Source: Sulfurimonas sp.
Lineage (GTDB): Bacteria > Campylobacterota > Campylobacteria > Campylobacterales > Sulfurimonadaceae
Length of the DNA stretch: 16,838 nt
Direction: 5' to 3'
Assembly: GCA_027063585.1 (NCBI GenBank)
Contig: JAMORM010000211.1
Coordinates: 1 to 16,838, forward strand
The notes beneath the pieces were generated by a model. The model saw only the letters and a list, made by a program, of their open reading frames with translations, did not search any database and was not told the DNA's origin. This document shows, one piece after another, positions 1-7,771 of the stretch; position 1 is the stretch's first letter, and each line of letters begins with the position of its first letter. Made by a program: the position numbers and the translations under genes.

Positions 1-1
1 A

Positions 2-2359
2 TGGATTCCATGCTGGCCGGGAACGGAAGCGGCACTGTACCTTTATTTAGCTAATCGTATTTTAAATGAAAAGAAAAAAGACGGTTCTGACATAGTAGCG
101 CATGATTTTGTAAAAGAGTGGATAAATTGGGATAGATTAATGGCGAATAAAGATTATCTTAAAAAGATGATTGGATATGGCTATATCTCTAAAATGCCAA
201 AAGATGATACATATGAATCTTTTATTGAACTAGCAAAAGAGTTGTATGCTCCGTATACGAAAGAGTTTGTTGTTAAAGAGTGTAAACTTGAAGGTATGGA
301 GTATAAATTAGACGAGTTGTGGGATATGTTTGTTCCTGCAGGAGCTAAGATTGCTACCTATTTATGGCGTGCAGGACCAATTGGACACCGTGGTGGTTGG
401 ATGAATACACGTGCCGGTTTCTTACCATTAGCACTTGTTGGAGCAATGCGTGGAGATATCGGTGGTGTAGGTATGCACCACTGGCATGAAATCTCAGTTG
501 CAGGGAAAGGTGATAAAGCTACAGTAGCTGGAAAACACCCTGAAAAAACTGACGTATGGAATGAGATAGCATGGCCGCCAGAATATCCTATTTCAACATA
601 TGAAATGGGCTATATGATGCCACAAATTATGATGGATGATGAATGGCATGACAAATGGACAAAACGTGGTCTGAAAATTCCTAAATCTATGGCTGTATAT
701 ATTCCTAGAATGCACAACCCGTTATGGATTAATCCGGATGGATTCAGATGGATAGAGGCACTCAAGCGTGAAGATAAATTTGAATTATCATTTAACCTGT
801 CTCCAACATGGTCTGAAACAAACTGGTACTGCGATTATGTACTTCCTGTCGGACTAGCGGGTGAGAGAAATGACCAACAGTCAACACCTTCTAAACCTGA
901 ACAGCGTATAGAATTCCGTCAAGCGGTTCTTCGTGTTGCTGCTGAAAAAGCGGGTTGGAAAGCAAAAGATCCGACACGTGCTACACTTGAAGCACACATG
1001 AAATTCGGTCTTGGCGAAGTTTGGGAAGAGAGTGAGTTCTGGCCGAATCTGATTATGCATTATGTTGATCCTGACGGTTCTTTAGGTATTGCAAAATACT
1101 GGGCAAGTAAAAAAGATCCGTCTCGTTGTGTAACTGTTCCTGAGTACTTTAATGAAGCATTTAAATTATTGCCGAAACTTAAAGCCGAAGCGACAAAACT
1201 TTATAAAGGCGAAGAGTACCCAATTTACTGCTATATGAGAGATCATGGTGCTTGGACTGAGAAAACTGATGTGTATAAACCTCAAGAAGAAGAACTTGAA
1301 TTTGATGGAACTCATTATCATGCACACGGTCATAAATACTCTAAGAATGAAGTGACTAAAGATAAATTCGGTGCATTATGGGTTCAAGACGGTAATTTCA
1401 AAAAATCTATCGGTGTTGAAACTGATGGAGAACTTCGTGAAGGTTTCCATTCATTAAGTAAAAAACTTGAGTTCTTCTCCGAATGGTTAGCTGATGAATG
1501 GAAATGGCCTGAGTATGCTATTCCTATTTATCCAAGAAATGATGCAGAGAATGATAAAATGGTTCACCTTGTAACTCAAGTTCACCATAAACATATGAAA
1601 GCAGATAATGAATTTGCATTAAATACGATTTATCGTTTGCCGTATAATATTCATACGCGTTCTGTGAACTCTAAGCATTTAATGGAGATTTCACAAAATC
1701 ATAATCCTGTATGGATTTACACAAAAGATGCTGAAAAACTCGGTATTAAACGCGGTGATGCGATAAGAGTACAAATTCAAGATTCTTTAACCGGTATTAA
1801 GAGTGGATATTTTGTTGCTATGGCAGTTCCTACTGAGGCAACTCGTCCTGGTGTTCTTGCATGTTCACACCATGCCGGTCGTTGGAAGTTGAAAGATTCT
1901 GTAGAAATTCCAGGGTTTGAACATCAGCTTGGCATTATGAGTTTGGGTTCTCCTAAATATGAGATGACAAATGATGGAAAAGTTGGAACAATGAAACCGA
2001 CTGAGGGAATTAAAGCGCATGAAGCATGGCAGTTTAAAGAGTATAACAAAGACCTTGACAACATCTGGTGGGATGGTCTCAGTGGTGCATGGCAAAATGC
2101 TGTAGCTCCTTGTCATCCAGATCCTATTGCGGGTAATCACGGCTGGCACCAAAAAGTTATCATCACTAAAGCATCTGCTGATGATAAAATAGGTGACATT
2201 AAAGTTAATTATGAAAGTAACTTTAAAGTGTATCAGGCATGGAGAGATCAGTTGACTCGTCCATTAAATGCATCTGATAAATTACGTCGTCCTTACCATA
2301 TTAAACGTCCGGTAAAACCAAGCCAAAAAGCTTACGAGTTCAATATTAAAGACGTTTAA
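2..2359 (+). CDS. Molybdopterin-dependent oxidoreductase (DMSO reductase superfamily), catalytic subunit, 5'-partial
   Basis: The reading frame is open to the window edge, so the first ATG at 140 is internal; the 46 codons before it read as family sequence (PGTEAALYLYLANRIL, then DFVKEWINWDRL, like the usual PGTD-AL and FV-WTN segments). 785 residues are present. The N-terminal 4Fe-4S motif and the molybdenum-ligating residue lie upstream and cannot be judged. Visible are the middle domain ending in CDYVLPVGLAGERND (the usual ADVVLP-ERDG region) and the C-terminal molybdopterin-dinucleotide-binding barrel: NIHTRSVNSKHL, then NPVWIYTKDAEKLGIKRGD, then CSHHAGRW, and an end segment with NAVAPCHPDP and GNHGWHQK. 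Long, tryptophan- and histidine-rich insertions separate these blocks. The family reduces or oxidises small substrates (sulfur compounds, arsenic or selenium oxyanions, formate, nitrate); nothing visible fixes the substrate. It heads an operon with its chaperone and redox proteins. Superfamily is sure; subfamily is open. Confidence 0.93.
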   Translation, partial: WIPCWPGTEAALYLYLANRILNEKKKDGSDIVAHDFVKEWINWDRLMANKDYLKKMIGYGYISKMPKDDTYESFIELAKELYAPYTKEFVVKECKLEGMEYKLDELWDMFVPAGAKIATYLWRAGPIGHRGGWMNTRAGFLPLALVGAMRGDIGGVGMHHWHEISVAGKGDKATVAGKHPEKTDVWNEIAWPPEYPISTYEMGYMMPQIMMDDEWHDKWTKRGLKIPKSMAVYIPRMHNPLWINPDGFRWIEALKREDKFELSFNLSPTWSETNWYCDYVLPVGLAGERNDQQSTPSKPEQRIEFRQAVLRVAAEKAGWKAKDPTRATLEAHMKFGLGEVWEESEFWPNLIMHYVDPDGSLGIAKYWASKKDPSRCVTVPEYFNEAFKLLPKLKAEATKLYKGEEYPIYCYMRDHGAWTEKTDVYKPQEEELEFDGTHYHAHGHKYSKNEVTKDKFGALWVQDGNFKKSIGVETDGELREGFHSLSKKLEFFSEWLADEWKWPEYAIPIYPRNDAENDKMVHLVTQVHHKHMKADNEFALNTIYRLPYNIHTRSVNSKHLMEISQNHNPVWIYTKDAEKLGIKRGDAIRVQIQDSLTGIKSGYFVAMAVPTEATRPGVLACSHHAGRWKLKDSVEIPGFEHQLGIMSLGSPKYEMTNDGKVGTMKPTEGIKAHEAWQFKEYNKDLDNIWWDGLSGAWQNAVAPCHPDPIAGNHGWHQKVIITKASADDKIGDIKVNYESNFKVYQAWRDQLTRPLNASDKLRRPYHIKRPVKPSQKAYEFNIKDV

Positions 2360-2368
2360 CAACAAAGT

Positions 2369-2394
2369 TAAAGCCCACTTCAAGTGTGGCTTTA
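2369..2394 (+). terminator. Hairpin between molybdoenzyme and chaperone genes (attenuator or processing site)
   Basis: Ten bases after the molybdoenzyme stop codon, TAAAGCC (2369-2375) pairs with GGCTTTA (2388-2394). The inner part adds CACT/AGTG with one bulged T and a three-base loop. No proper T-run follows, so full termination is doubtful. A partial terminator or RNA-processing/stabilising hairpin that lowers chaperone expression relative to the enzyme is an inference. It also argues against the GTG at 2384 as the chaperone start, since that codon lies inside the stem. Confidence 0.4.
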
Positions 2395-2434
2395 CTATAC
2401 TTCCATAAGAAAATTTCCAAAAGGTACATTGTTT

Positions 2435-3085
2435 ATGAATAATGATTTAAAGCAAGAACAGATTGCAAGAATAAATATTTATGCGCTCATTTCAAGAATT
2501 ACGATGGGTGAAATTGATGAAGGGCTATTAAAATCAATAGAAGAAGATGAAAATATGCTCTCTTTTTTCCCAACATTTAAAGATTGGAAAAAAAGAAAAG
2601 AACTTGATTCAAAAGATATGATAGAAAAATATTTGAATGTTGATTTTACTAACCTTTTTTTGCTCCATCTTATCCCATATGAATCATTTTACACAAGAGA
2701 AGATCAAATGATGGAAACAGGGGGTGATAACCCTATACAAGCAATTTTTAATGCTTTTGAATTTAAAGTACAACTCGATAAAGCTCGTGTTATGGCAGCA
2801 GATCATATAGGGGTAGAGCTGGAATTTATGTATGAGTTGTGTAAAGCTGAACTTAAAGCACTTGAAGCAAATGACATGGAAATGGCAAAACAACTCTCGC
2901 AACTGCAATATGGATTTATGAAAGACCATCTTTTAGAGTGGGCTCCAATGTATCTTTTAAATGTGAAAAGTGAAGCAGGTACGGCATTTTATTTTGATGT
3001 TGCTGATTTGGCTTTAGAATTTATGATGAGTGATTTCGAATATTTAACGCAATTAAAAAACAATGGACATAACTACCCAGTATGA
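2435..3085 (+). CDS. TorD/DmsD-family molybdoenzyme chaperone
   Basis: This is a cytoplasmic all-helical chaperone of the type that binds the signal peptide and apo-form of a molybdoenzyme, guarding cofactor insertion before export. The 216-residue protein shows the family's hallmarks: PYESFYTRED (81-90), ADHIGVELEFM (122-132, the conserved DH-x-x-E block) and FMKDHLLEWAP (161-171, the usual F-x-x-HL-W-P block). The ATG at 2435 is chosen because AAGG lies 10 bases upstream and a longer GTG start at 2384 would fall inside a hairpin. It follows the molybdoenzyme by 75 bases and its stop overlaps the next start as ATGA, so it is probably the dedicated chaperone of the preceding enzyme. No signal peptide or membrane segment is seen. 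Family is confident; naming it torD itself would overreach. Confidence 0.88.
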   Translation: MNNDLKQEQIARINIYALISRITMGEIDEGLLKSIEEDENMLSFFPTFKDWKKRKELDSKDMIEKYLNVDFTNLFLLHLIPYESFYTREDQMMETGGDNPIQAIFNAFEFKVQLDKARVMAADHIGVELEFMYELCKAELKALEANDMEMAKQLSQLQYGFMKDHLLEWAPMYLLNVKSEAGTAFYFDVADLALEFMMSDFEYLTQLKNNGHNYPV

Positions 3086-4182
3086 GTCTTTTAACTTTAG
3101 ACGTTAGTAAATGCGTACATACTTCTAATAAATTTGCTATATGTAACAAATGTATCGAAGTATGTCCTGTCCAAACTATACACCTGGTAGATTCTGTTAT
3201 TTCTTTTACTCCAAGTGAATGTGTAGGGTGTGGCGGCTGCGATGCTGTTTGTCCGACTGCTGCATATGAATTAGATGATTTTAAACCGATAAATTATGTT
3301 CTTAAGTTTTTAGAAGATGAAAAGAGTGTGCTTACATGTAACGATACAGATTTTCCATGTATAGCATCTTTAAGTGTTGAAGAACTTTTAAGTATGGCTT
3401 TGATATCTTCAGAACAAATTAGTCTGGATATCGGTCCTTGTAATAATTGTGAAATTGCTAAAACTAATCTTGCTATTATAAATAACAGAGCAGAGGAAGT
3501 GAACTTTTTGCTTGAAGCGATGTTGCAGGAGAAAAGTTTACATATTGCAGAATTAAATTATGAAGTTAAAAAAGATCTTGATCCTCTAAGCAGACGTAAA
3601 TTACTCTCTAAAGAGGGTGTAAAAACTGCAATTAGTATAAAACAGCAACTTCAAAATGAAGTTGACTCCAGTGATGAAAATGTAAAAACACATACAGTTA
3701 CTGCACAAGATATTATGAAAATAAAAGAGAAAAATATCCCTGATAGACGCAGTTTATTGCTGATGGCAATGAAGCGTGCACGTGTACCGGAAGTTTTTCA
3801 TACGATTGATATAGAAGATATATCATTTATATCACAAAAAGATTTAGATGAAAATACATGTACAAATTGCCAAATGTGTTATAGAATTTGCCCGACCGGT
3901 GCACTGAGTTCTGATTCAAGGGGGAGTGTAATTAATTTTAATCCGCTTGCCTGTGTGCAGTGCCACAGTTGCCATGACGTGTGTGAACCTGATTCTTTGA
4001 CATTACGGAAAACCTTTTCACTCGCAAGTTTTTTTGAGTCAAAAATTGAAACTTTAGTCCGTTTTGATATAAAAAGATGCGATGAATGTGGTAATTTCTT
4101 TGCTTATCAAGGCGGAGAAAAAATTTGTAATAGATGTAGAATTGAAGAAGAAGAAGCAAAAGAATTATGGGGGATCAAATGA
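3082..4182 (+). CDS. Multi-cluster 4Fe-4S ferredoxin-like protein with zinc-ribbon-like C-terminus
   Basis: This 366-residue cytoplasmic protein has no signal peptide and carries cysteine sets in order: C11 with C21-x2-C24-x3-C28-P; C47-x2-C50-x2-C53-x3-C57-P; C86-x6-C93 with C120-x2-C123; C260-x2-C263-x2-C266-x3-C270-P; C291-x2-C294-x2-C297-x3-C301; and C333-x2-C336 with C349-x2-C352. The first two and the fourth and fifth sets are standard 4Fe-4S motifs, so four clusters are likely. The third set sits in a non-ferredoxin domain and the last resembles a zinc ribbon. A charged linker (about 160-220) joins the two ferredoxin halves. Its start overlaps the chaperone stop by ATGA and its own stop overlaps the next start the same way, which implies translational coupling. 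Its role could be electron delivery to, or cluster/cofactor assembly of, the molybdoenzyme. It differs from the usual DmsB/PsrB-type subunit, which has four clusters without these extra domains. Confidence 0.85.
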   Translation: MSLLTLDVSKCVHTSNKFAICNKCIEVCPVQTIHLVDSVISFTPSECVGCGGCDAVCPTAAYELDDFKPINYVLKFLEDEKSVLTCNDTDFPCIASLSVEELLSMALISSEQISLDIGPCNNCEIAKTNLAIINNRAEEVNFLLEAMLQEKSLHIAELNYEVKKDLDPLSRRKLLSKEGVKTAISIKQQLQNEVDSSDENVKTHTVTAQDIMKIKEKNIPDRRSLLLMAMKRARVPEVFHTIDIEDISFISQKDLDENTCTNCQMCYRICPTGALSSDSRGSVINFNPLACVQCHSCHDVCEPDSLTLRKTFSLASFFESKIETLVRFDIKRCDECGNFFAYQGGEKICNRCRIEEEEAKELWGIK

Positions 4183-4604
4183 GTGAAAGAATGGGTGAAA
4201 TAGAGACAATGAATGCAGATGACGGGATTAAAAAAGAGACAAAACTCTTCGGACTCATTGCCGAACATGCAAGTCCGAACAGACTCTTTGTTATGCTCAA
4301 CAAAGAGATAAAAGCAAACAATGCCGATGCCATGATGATACCTATGAACATACGTGAAGATGATTTTTATTTTACGCTTTCAAATATGAAAAAATCACAT
4401 GTAAACGGAGCATATATTGCCGAAGAATACCAAGAAAATGCTGTTGAGCTTTTAGATGAAGCCGATGAATTTGTCCAAGTTTATAATAAATGTGATTTTG
4501 TACTCAGAGACGGAGAACGTTTAATCGGAACATATTTGGAAAAGAATAACACGTTGCTTGGTGAAGCTTTGGCTAAAGAAATATTTGAAAAATATATAAG
4601 ATAG
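4179..4604 (+). CDS. Small protein resembling the AroE (shikimate dehydrogenase) N-terminal domain, catalytic residues not conserved
   Basis: This 141-residue protein reads as a stand-alone copy of the AroE substrate-binding domain. KLFGLIAEHASPNRL (22-36) matches the opening strand and the HS-x-SP loop. AMMIPMNIREDDFYFTLSNM (51-70) matches the AroE strand and helix with its IP-(N/D)-(I/V)-D-F-L pattern. VNGAYIAEE (75-83) sits where AroE has NVTVP-x-KEE, followed by LLDEADEF (91-98), and then DGERLIGTYLE (111-121), like DGRLLGDNTDG. The catalytic lysine position appears to be Glu or Ala, and the aspartate of NTDG is missing. There is no NADP-binding domain. Shikimate chemistry is therefore unlikely; a ligand-sensing or scaffold role in the molybdoenzyme operon is inferred. 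The ATG at 4179 is preferred over 4167 because it makes an ATGA overlap with the ferredoxin stop. The alignment is by eye; a profile search would settle it. Confidence 0.72.
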   Translation: MSERMGEIETMNADDGIKKETKLFGLIAEHASPNRLFVMLNKEIKANNADAMMIPMNIREDDFYFTLSNMKKSHVNGAYIAEEYQENAVELLDEADEFVQVYNKCDFVLRDGERLIGTYLEKNNTLLGEALAKEIFEKYIR

Positions 4605-4616
4605 GGAGAGATACCA

Positions 4617-5075
4617 ATGGATATAAAAGATTTAAATGAATTAAGAAATGAATTTGAAATGATGCAACAACAGGCAATGCAGGCTGCCTGTGATGACGGA
4701 AGTTGTGTAGAAGACGAATATGAAGATTATCCTGATTACTTACGTGCTATATATGCAGAGATTATGCCTCCTGCAAAAAGCGGTATTTATTTTTCACGAT
4801 GGGATTTAAAGCGTATGGCGGCTGAACTTGATGAATCTTTCGCTATAGATGTCCGAGAGAGAATGTTTAAAAACTTCATGCAGTGGATTGCTACACCCGA
4901 AGATATGCTGGCTGTTATCGATCAATTTAAAAGTCATATGGATATGAAATGTGATTTATATAAAGAGTATGCTCAAAAATATCCGGCAATGGGAGAAATT
5001 TTTGAACCAAAAATCGAAAAAGCTCAAAAAGCAAAAAAATACCTCGATAAAGTTTATATAGAGTTCTTTACATAA
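4617..5075 (+). CDS. Conserved-looking helical protein of unknown function, last gene of the molybdoenzyme operon
   Basis: I do not recognise this 152-residue protein. It is predicted mostly helical, soluble and acidic at the N-terminus, with a CDDGSC pair (C25 and C30) followed by an acidic, tyrosine-rich stretch (EDEYEDYPDYL, 33-42). An aromatic-rich middle follows (IYFSRWDLKRMAAELD, 57-72) and then amphipathic helices with C112 (MDMKCDLYKEY). There is no signal peptide or membrane span. A good ribosome site (AGGGAGAG) precedes the ATG and the gap to the preceding gene is only 12 bases, so it belongs to the operon. The layout recalls small accessory or chaperone proteins that accompany molybdoenzymes, but this is inference from position only. 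The 3' end overlaps the convergent batD stop by 8 bases. Confidence 0.8.
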   Translation: MDIKDLNELRNEFEMMQQQAMQAACDDGSCVEDEYEDYPDYLRAIYAEIMPPAKSGIYFSRWDLKRMAAELDESFAIDVRERMFKNFMQWIATPEDMLAVIDQFKSHMDMKCDLYKEYAQKYPAMGEIFEPKIEKAQKAKKYLDKVYIEFFT

Positions 5076-6219
5076 GCTTTGAAAGTATATCTTTTTTTAT
5101 TGTATTGAGATGAAGCGGTTGTTTCTCTTTAGCAATCGTTTCAAGCTTTGTAATATACTCATCTAAACCTCTATGTTGATAATGCATTACTAAGAGCAAC
5201 AGTAGTTCTTTCGCTGTTTTTGCATTTTTAATATCTTCAAATTTCTCTTTTTTCTTTTTAGTAAAAAATGACTTTTGGCTCAGTTTTGCGGCTAAATATC
5301 CACTCAAAAAGAGCAGGGCATAGATAAAGAACTCTTTTATTGCCTCAATATTTATAAAACTCTCTGCTTTAGGGGCATTGGTTTTATCTAGGAGTACGGA
5401 AGTGTCTATCTTTTTTACTTTTACGGTATAGGCTTTCGCATGCAGCGTATAGTATCTGTCTTTCCTCGGAGAATATACCTCCAAAGAGAGTGCAGGAATT
5501 GTAAAATCACTGTTTGATGTCAGAGCATAAATATATTCTGTATTTATAACATAGCCCTCTTTTGTGAGTTTAGATATGTTGTCCTTGATCTTGGAAAAAA
5601 TAGTTACATTGGGAATTTGCTTATTGAGTATATTTAAATGCAGCTCTTTATACCCTTTGCCTGTAAGTATATAATGCAGGTTTACGGCACCGTATTGATC
5701 AATCTTAGTCGTGTCTATATCGGAGTTGAGTGAGAAATCCCCTACTAAATCTACATGCCGGGTAAGTTTCTTTACTTTGAGCGTTAAAGGTTGGAGTGCT
5801 ACTTTTGTATCATAAGTACTGATGGCAATACTGTCATCATGATCATCAACATAGCTCTGTTTTACAGCCTTGTCGCTTGCAGTTCGTATGATAAAGTCAA
5901 AGTTTACATGTAAGGTCTTTTCTTTTAATGCAAAAAGGATATATTCAAATGTCGTAATGGTATTGTGATACCCGTTGTCCTGAATCGTTTTATGCAAAAG
6001 TTTTACTTCATAATCAGGACTCTTTTTTACATTAAATGAAAAAAACATATTGTCATTATGATTTTTTTGTTTTGCAGTGAATGTGATAAGAAGCGGTTCT
6101 TTTATATGAACACTTTTTTTATCGGTAGTGAGTTGATATGTCGCCAGATTTGTATTTGCAACAAGTGATAGAGTAAAAAGTATAAAGAGTGGAAGAACCT
6201 TACCAAGGGTGTTTTTCAT
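5068..6219 (-). CDS. batD: BatD-like membrane-anchored periplasmic protein
   Basis: The 383-residue protein has a signal peptide (positive start, hydrophobic 8-20, then ANTNLATYQL) and a large beta-rich periplasmic part. Its opening resembles the BatD pattern (a strand, then DKKSVHIKEPLLITFTAK, a statement typical of the oxygen-tolerance domain). A single membrane span lies near residues 295-315, followed by a lysine-rich cytoplasmic tail (TKKKKEKFEDIKNAKTAKEL) that is mostly helical. The family partners BatA and BatB in envelope complexes linked to oxidative-stress or aerotolerance phenotypes; the molecular activity is not established. Translation is coupled to the preceding gene: the start lies 20 bases inside the batB-batC end, with AAAGGA seven bases upstream. 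Sequence conservation in this family is low, so identification rests on architecture plus operon position. Confidence 0.78.
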   Translation of the reverse strand: MKNTLGKVLPLFILFTLSLVANTNLATYQLTTDKKSVHIKEPLLITFTAKQKNHNDNMFFSFNVKKSPDYEVKLLHKTIQDNGYHNTITTFEYILFALKEKTLHVNFDFIIRTASDKAVKQSYVDDHDDSIAISTYDTKVALQPLTLKVKKLTRHVDLVGDFSLNSDIDTTKIDQYGAVNLHYILTGKGYKELHLNILNKQIPNVTIFSKIKDNISKLTKEGYVINTEYIYALTSNSDFTIPALSLEVYSPRKDRYYTLHAKAYTVKVKKIDTSVLLDKTNAPKAESFINIEAIKEFFIYALLFLSGYLAAKLSQKSFFTKKKKEKFEDIKNAKTAKELLLLLVMHYQHRGLDEYITKLETIAKEKQPLHLNTIKKDILSKLM

Positions 6220-7771
6220 TTGTGTATCCTTTATTTATAAGTTCATAGGCCTTATAACCCAGTTTATATTTTGATTTATTTTTATGTTTTACCAATTGCA
6301 GGTTTTGGTTTTCTTGTTTCTTTTTCTTGGTGTTTTTACCACTGCCACTGCTTTTTTGTGAAGCTTTTTGATTTGAATTTGAAGAAGCATTTTTATTCGC
6401 TTTCTTTTTTTGATCTTGTTTTTGTTTGCCTGTTTGTTTTTTTTGTTTGTTTTTTTTGCGAAGCATATCAGAGAGATTCTTTTGCTCTTTTACCCTTAAT
6501 TTATACAGGAGTGAAAGATTATAAAAAGCATCTTTATCAAATCCCAGAGCCAATGCTTTTTGATAATAGAGCTTTGCTCTGTTGTAATTTTTTAATCTTA
6601 CGGCGCAATTACCGAGATTGTAAAAAATATTTTGCTTGAGCTTTGGATCTGTGGAGCGTATTTGTGAAAAAAGTTCCGCAGCCTTTTTGTAACTTTTTGC
6701 TTTAGCATAGGCAACTGCACTGTTATAGTAGCTTTGTGGCGAGGGTGAGAGCTTTAGGAACTCTTTTGCAGCACTGAGATACTCCTTATGTTTATATGCT
6801 TGATTTGCCTTGTCCTTATGATAAAAATCCAAGAGTGACGCGGCATGAGAAGGGTAAGGTAACAAGAACAGAGGTACAAAGACAAAGAGTTGATGTAGTT
6901 TTGTCACAGAGAGAAAAAAGCTCAGTAGTGCGGCAAAAAGAGGAAACATAAAAAGCTCTTTATAACTGAGTACTTTTGTCGTTGATTGTATCGTGCTGTT
7001 TTGTTTTTGCAGATCATTAATAATCTCTTGGGCTATATCTTTGTCGGCATTTAATTCATAATATTTTCCGCCACACTTTTCTGCCAAAGGTTTCAAAAGA
7101 GGATTTATTTTTGAAATAACAAGGTTCTTCTGTGCATCCAAGATAGGTTTATCATCTTTTTTGAGGGTTGTCCCGCTATTTGAACCTGTAGCGACTATAT
7201 AAGGTATAATCGAGTTCTTTTTGCAAATATTGACAAGTTTTACAAGGTCTCTGTCCTCCCCACCGTCGGTAAAGATAATGAGATTTTTTTCTTTGTAGGA
7301 TGTCTTGGCAATAGTTTGAAACAATGCAAGTAAAGAAGTTCCTTTTGTCAATATATATTTTGGTTCTAATGAGTCAAGTGCCATCATACTTATAGCACTG
7401 TCGGTCGTAGGCGGTGATATAAGCATAGCATTGGAAGTAAAAGCAAATATACTGAAACGGTCTTTGCTTAAACGTTTGATAATGCGCGCAATATTTCTTT
7501 TTGCTTCATCGTATCTTGTCGGTTTTAAATCATCCGCTTGCATTGAAAAAGAGGCATCAAGGGCAATGATGTAATCTTTGGCATCAAATTTCTGCTCACT
7601 CGGAGCATTGATGATAACAGGTCTGCATAGTGCTAAAAGCATAAACATAAGTGCAAGATAGAGCAGATTTTTTTGACGTTTTTTTTGTTTATCCGCCGAT
7701 TTTGCATCACTTTTATATAAAAAATAAAGGGGGATGAATATAAAAAGAACCCAAGGATGCAAAAGAGTCAT
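6200..7771 (-). CDS. batB: BatB-BatC fusion: membrane-anchored von Willebrand A domain plus periplasmic TPR domain
   Basis: Order in 523 residues: two N-terminal hydrophobic segments (about 6-19 and 36-50) separated by a very basic loop; a VWA domain (about 65-255) with the metal-ion-dependent adhesion site D72-x-S74-x-S76 and TDGGED (168-173); a membrane span near 273-290; then residues 291-310 (KLHQ, hydrophobic run, PSHA) that look exactly like a signal peptide; TPR repeats about 312-430 (for example AYKHKEYLSAAKEF, NIFYNLGNCAVRLKNYNRAK); and a lysine/glutamine/asparagine-rich low-complexity tail about 435-500. The basic first loop predicts VWA and TPR on the periplasmic side. BatB and BatC are separate genes in many bacteria, so this is a fusion. 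It starts at an ATGA overlap with batA, and the AGAGGAG ribosome site lies inside the batA end. Confidence 0.9.
   Translation of the reverse strand: MTLLHPWVLFIFIPLYFLYKSDAKSADKQKKRQKNLLYLALMFMLLALCRPVIINAPSEQKFDAKDYIIALDASFSMQADDLKPTRYDEAKRNIARIIKRLSKDRFSIFAFTSNAMLISPPTTDSAISMMALDSLEPKYILTKGTSLLALFQTIAKTSYKEKNLIIFTDGGEDRDLVKLVNICKKNSIIPYIVATGSNSGTTLKKDDKPILDAQKNLVISKINPLLKPLAEKCGGKYYELNADKDIAQEIINDLQKQNSTIQSTTKVLSYKELFMFPLFAALLSFFLSVTKLHQLFVFVPLFLLPYPSHAASLLDFYHKDKANQAYKHKEYLSAAKEFLKLSPSPQSYYNSAVAYAKAKSYKKAAELFSQIRSTDPKLKQNIFYNLGNCAVRLKNYNRAKLYYQKALALGFDKDAFYNLSLLYKLRVKEQKNLSDMLRKKNKQKKQTGKQKQDQKKKANKNASSNSNQKASQKSSGSGKNTKKKKQENQNLQLVKHKNKSKYKLGYKAYELINKGYTNEKHPW

Noticed and set aside
1-51. 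ATG at the first base with a short open frame
   Set aside because: Frame 2 continues the molybdoenzyme through this region with clear family sequence; the ATG frame stops after 17 codons by chance.
1865-2929. Minus-strand open frames (95 and 81 residues) opposite the molybdoenzyme and chaperone
   Set aside because: Antisense shadows without start signals or family features.
6271-6639. 122-residue plus-strand open frame rich in Phe and Cys
   Set aside because: It is the antisense of the Lys/Gln-rich tail and TPR region of the BatB-BatC fusion, which explains its composition.
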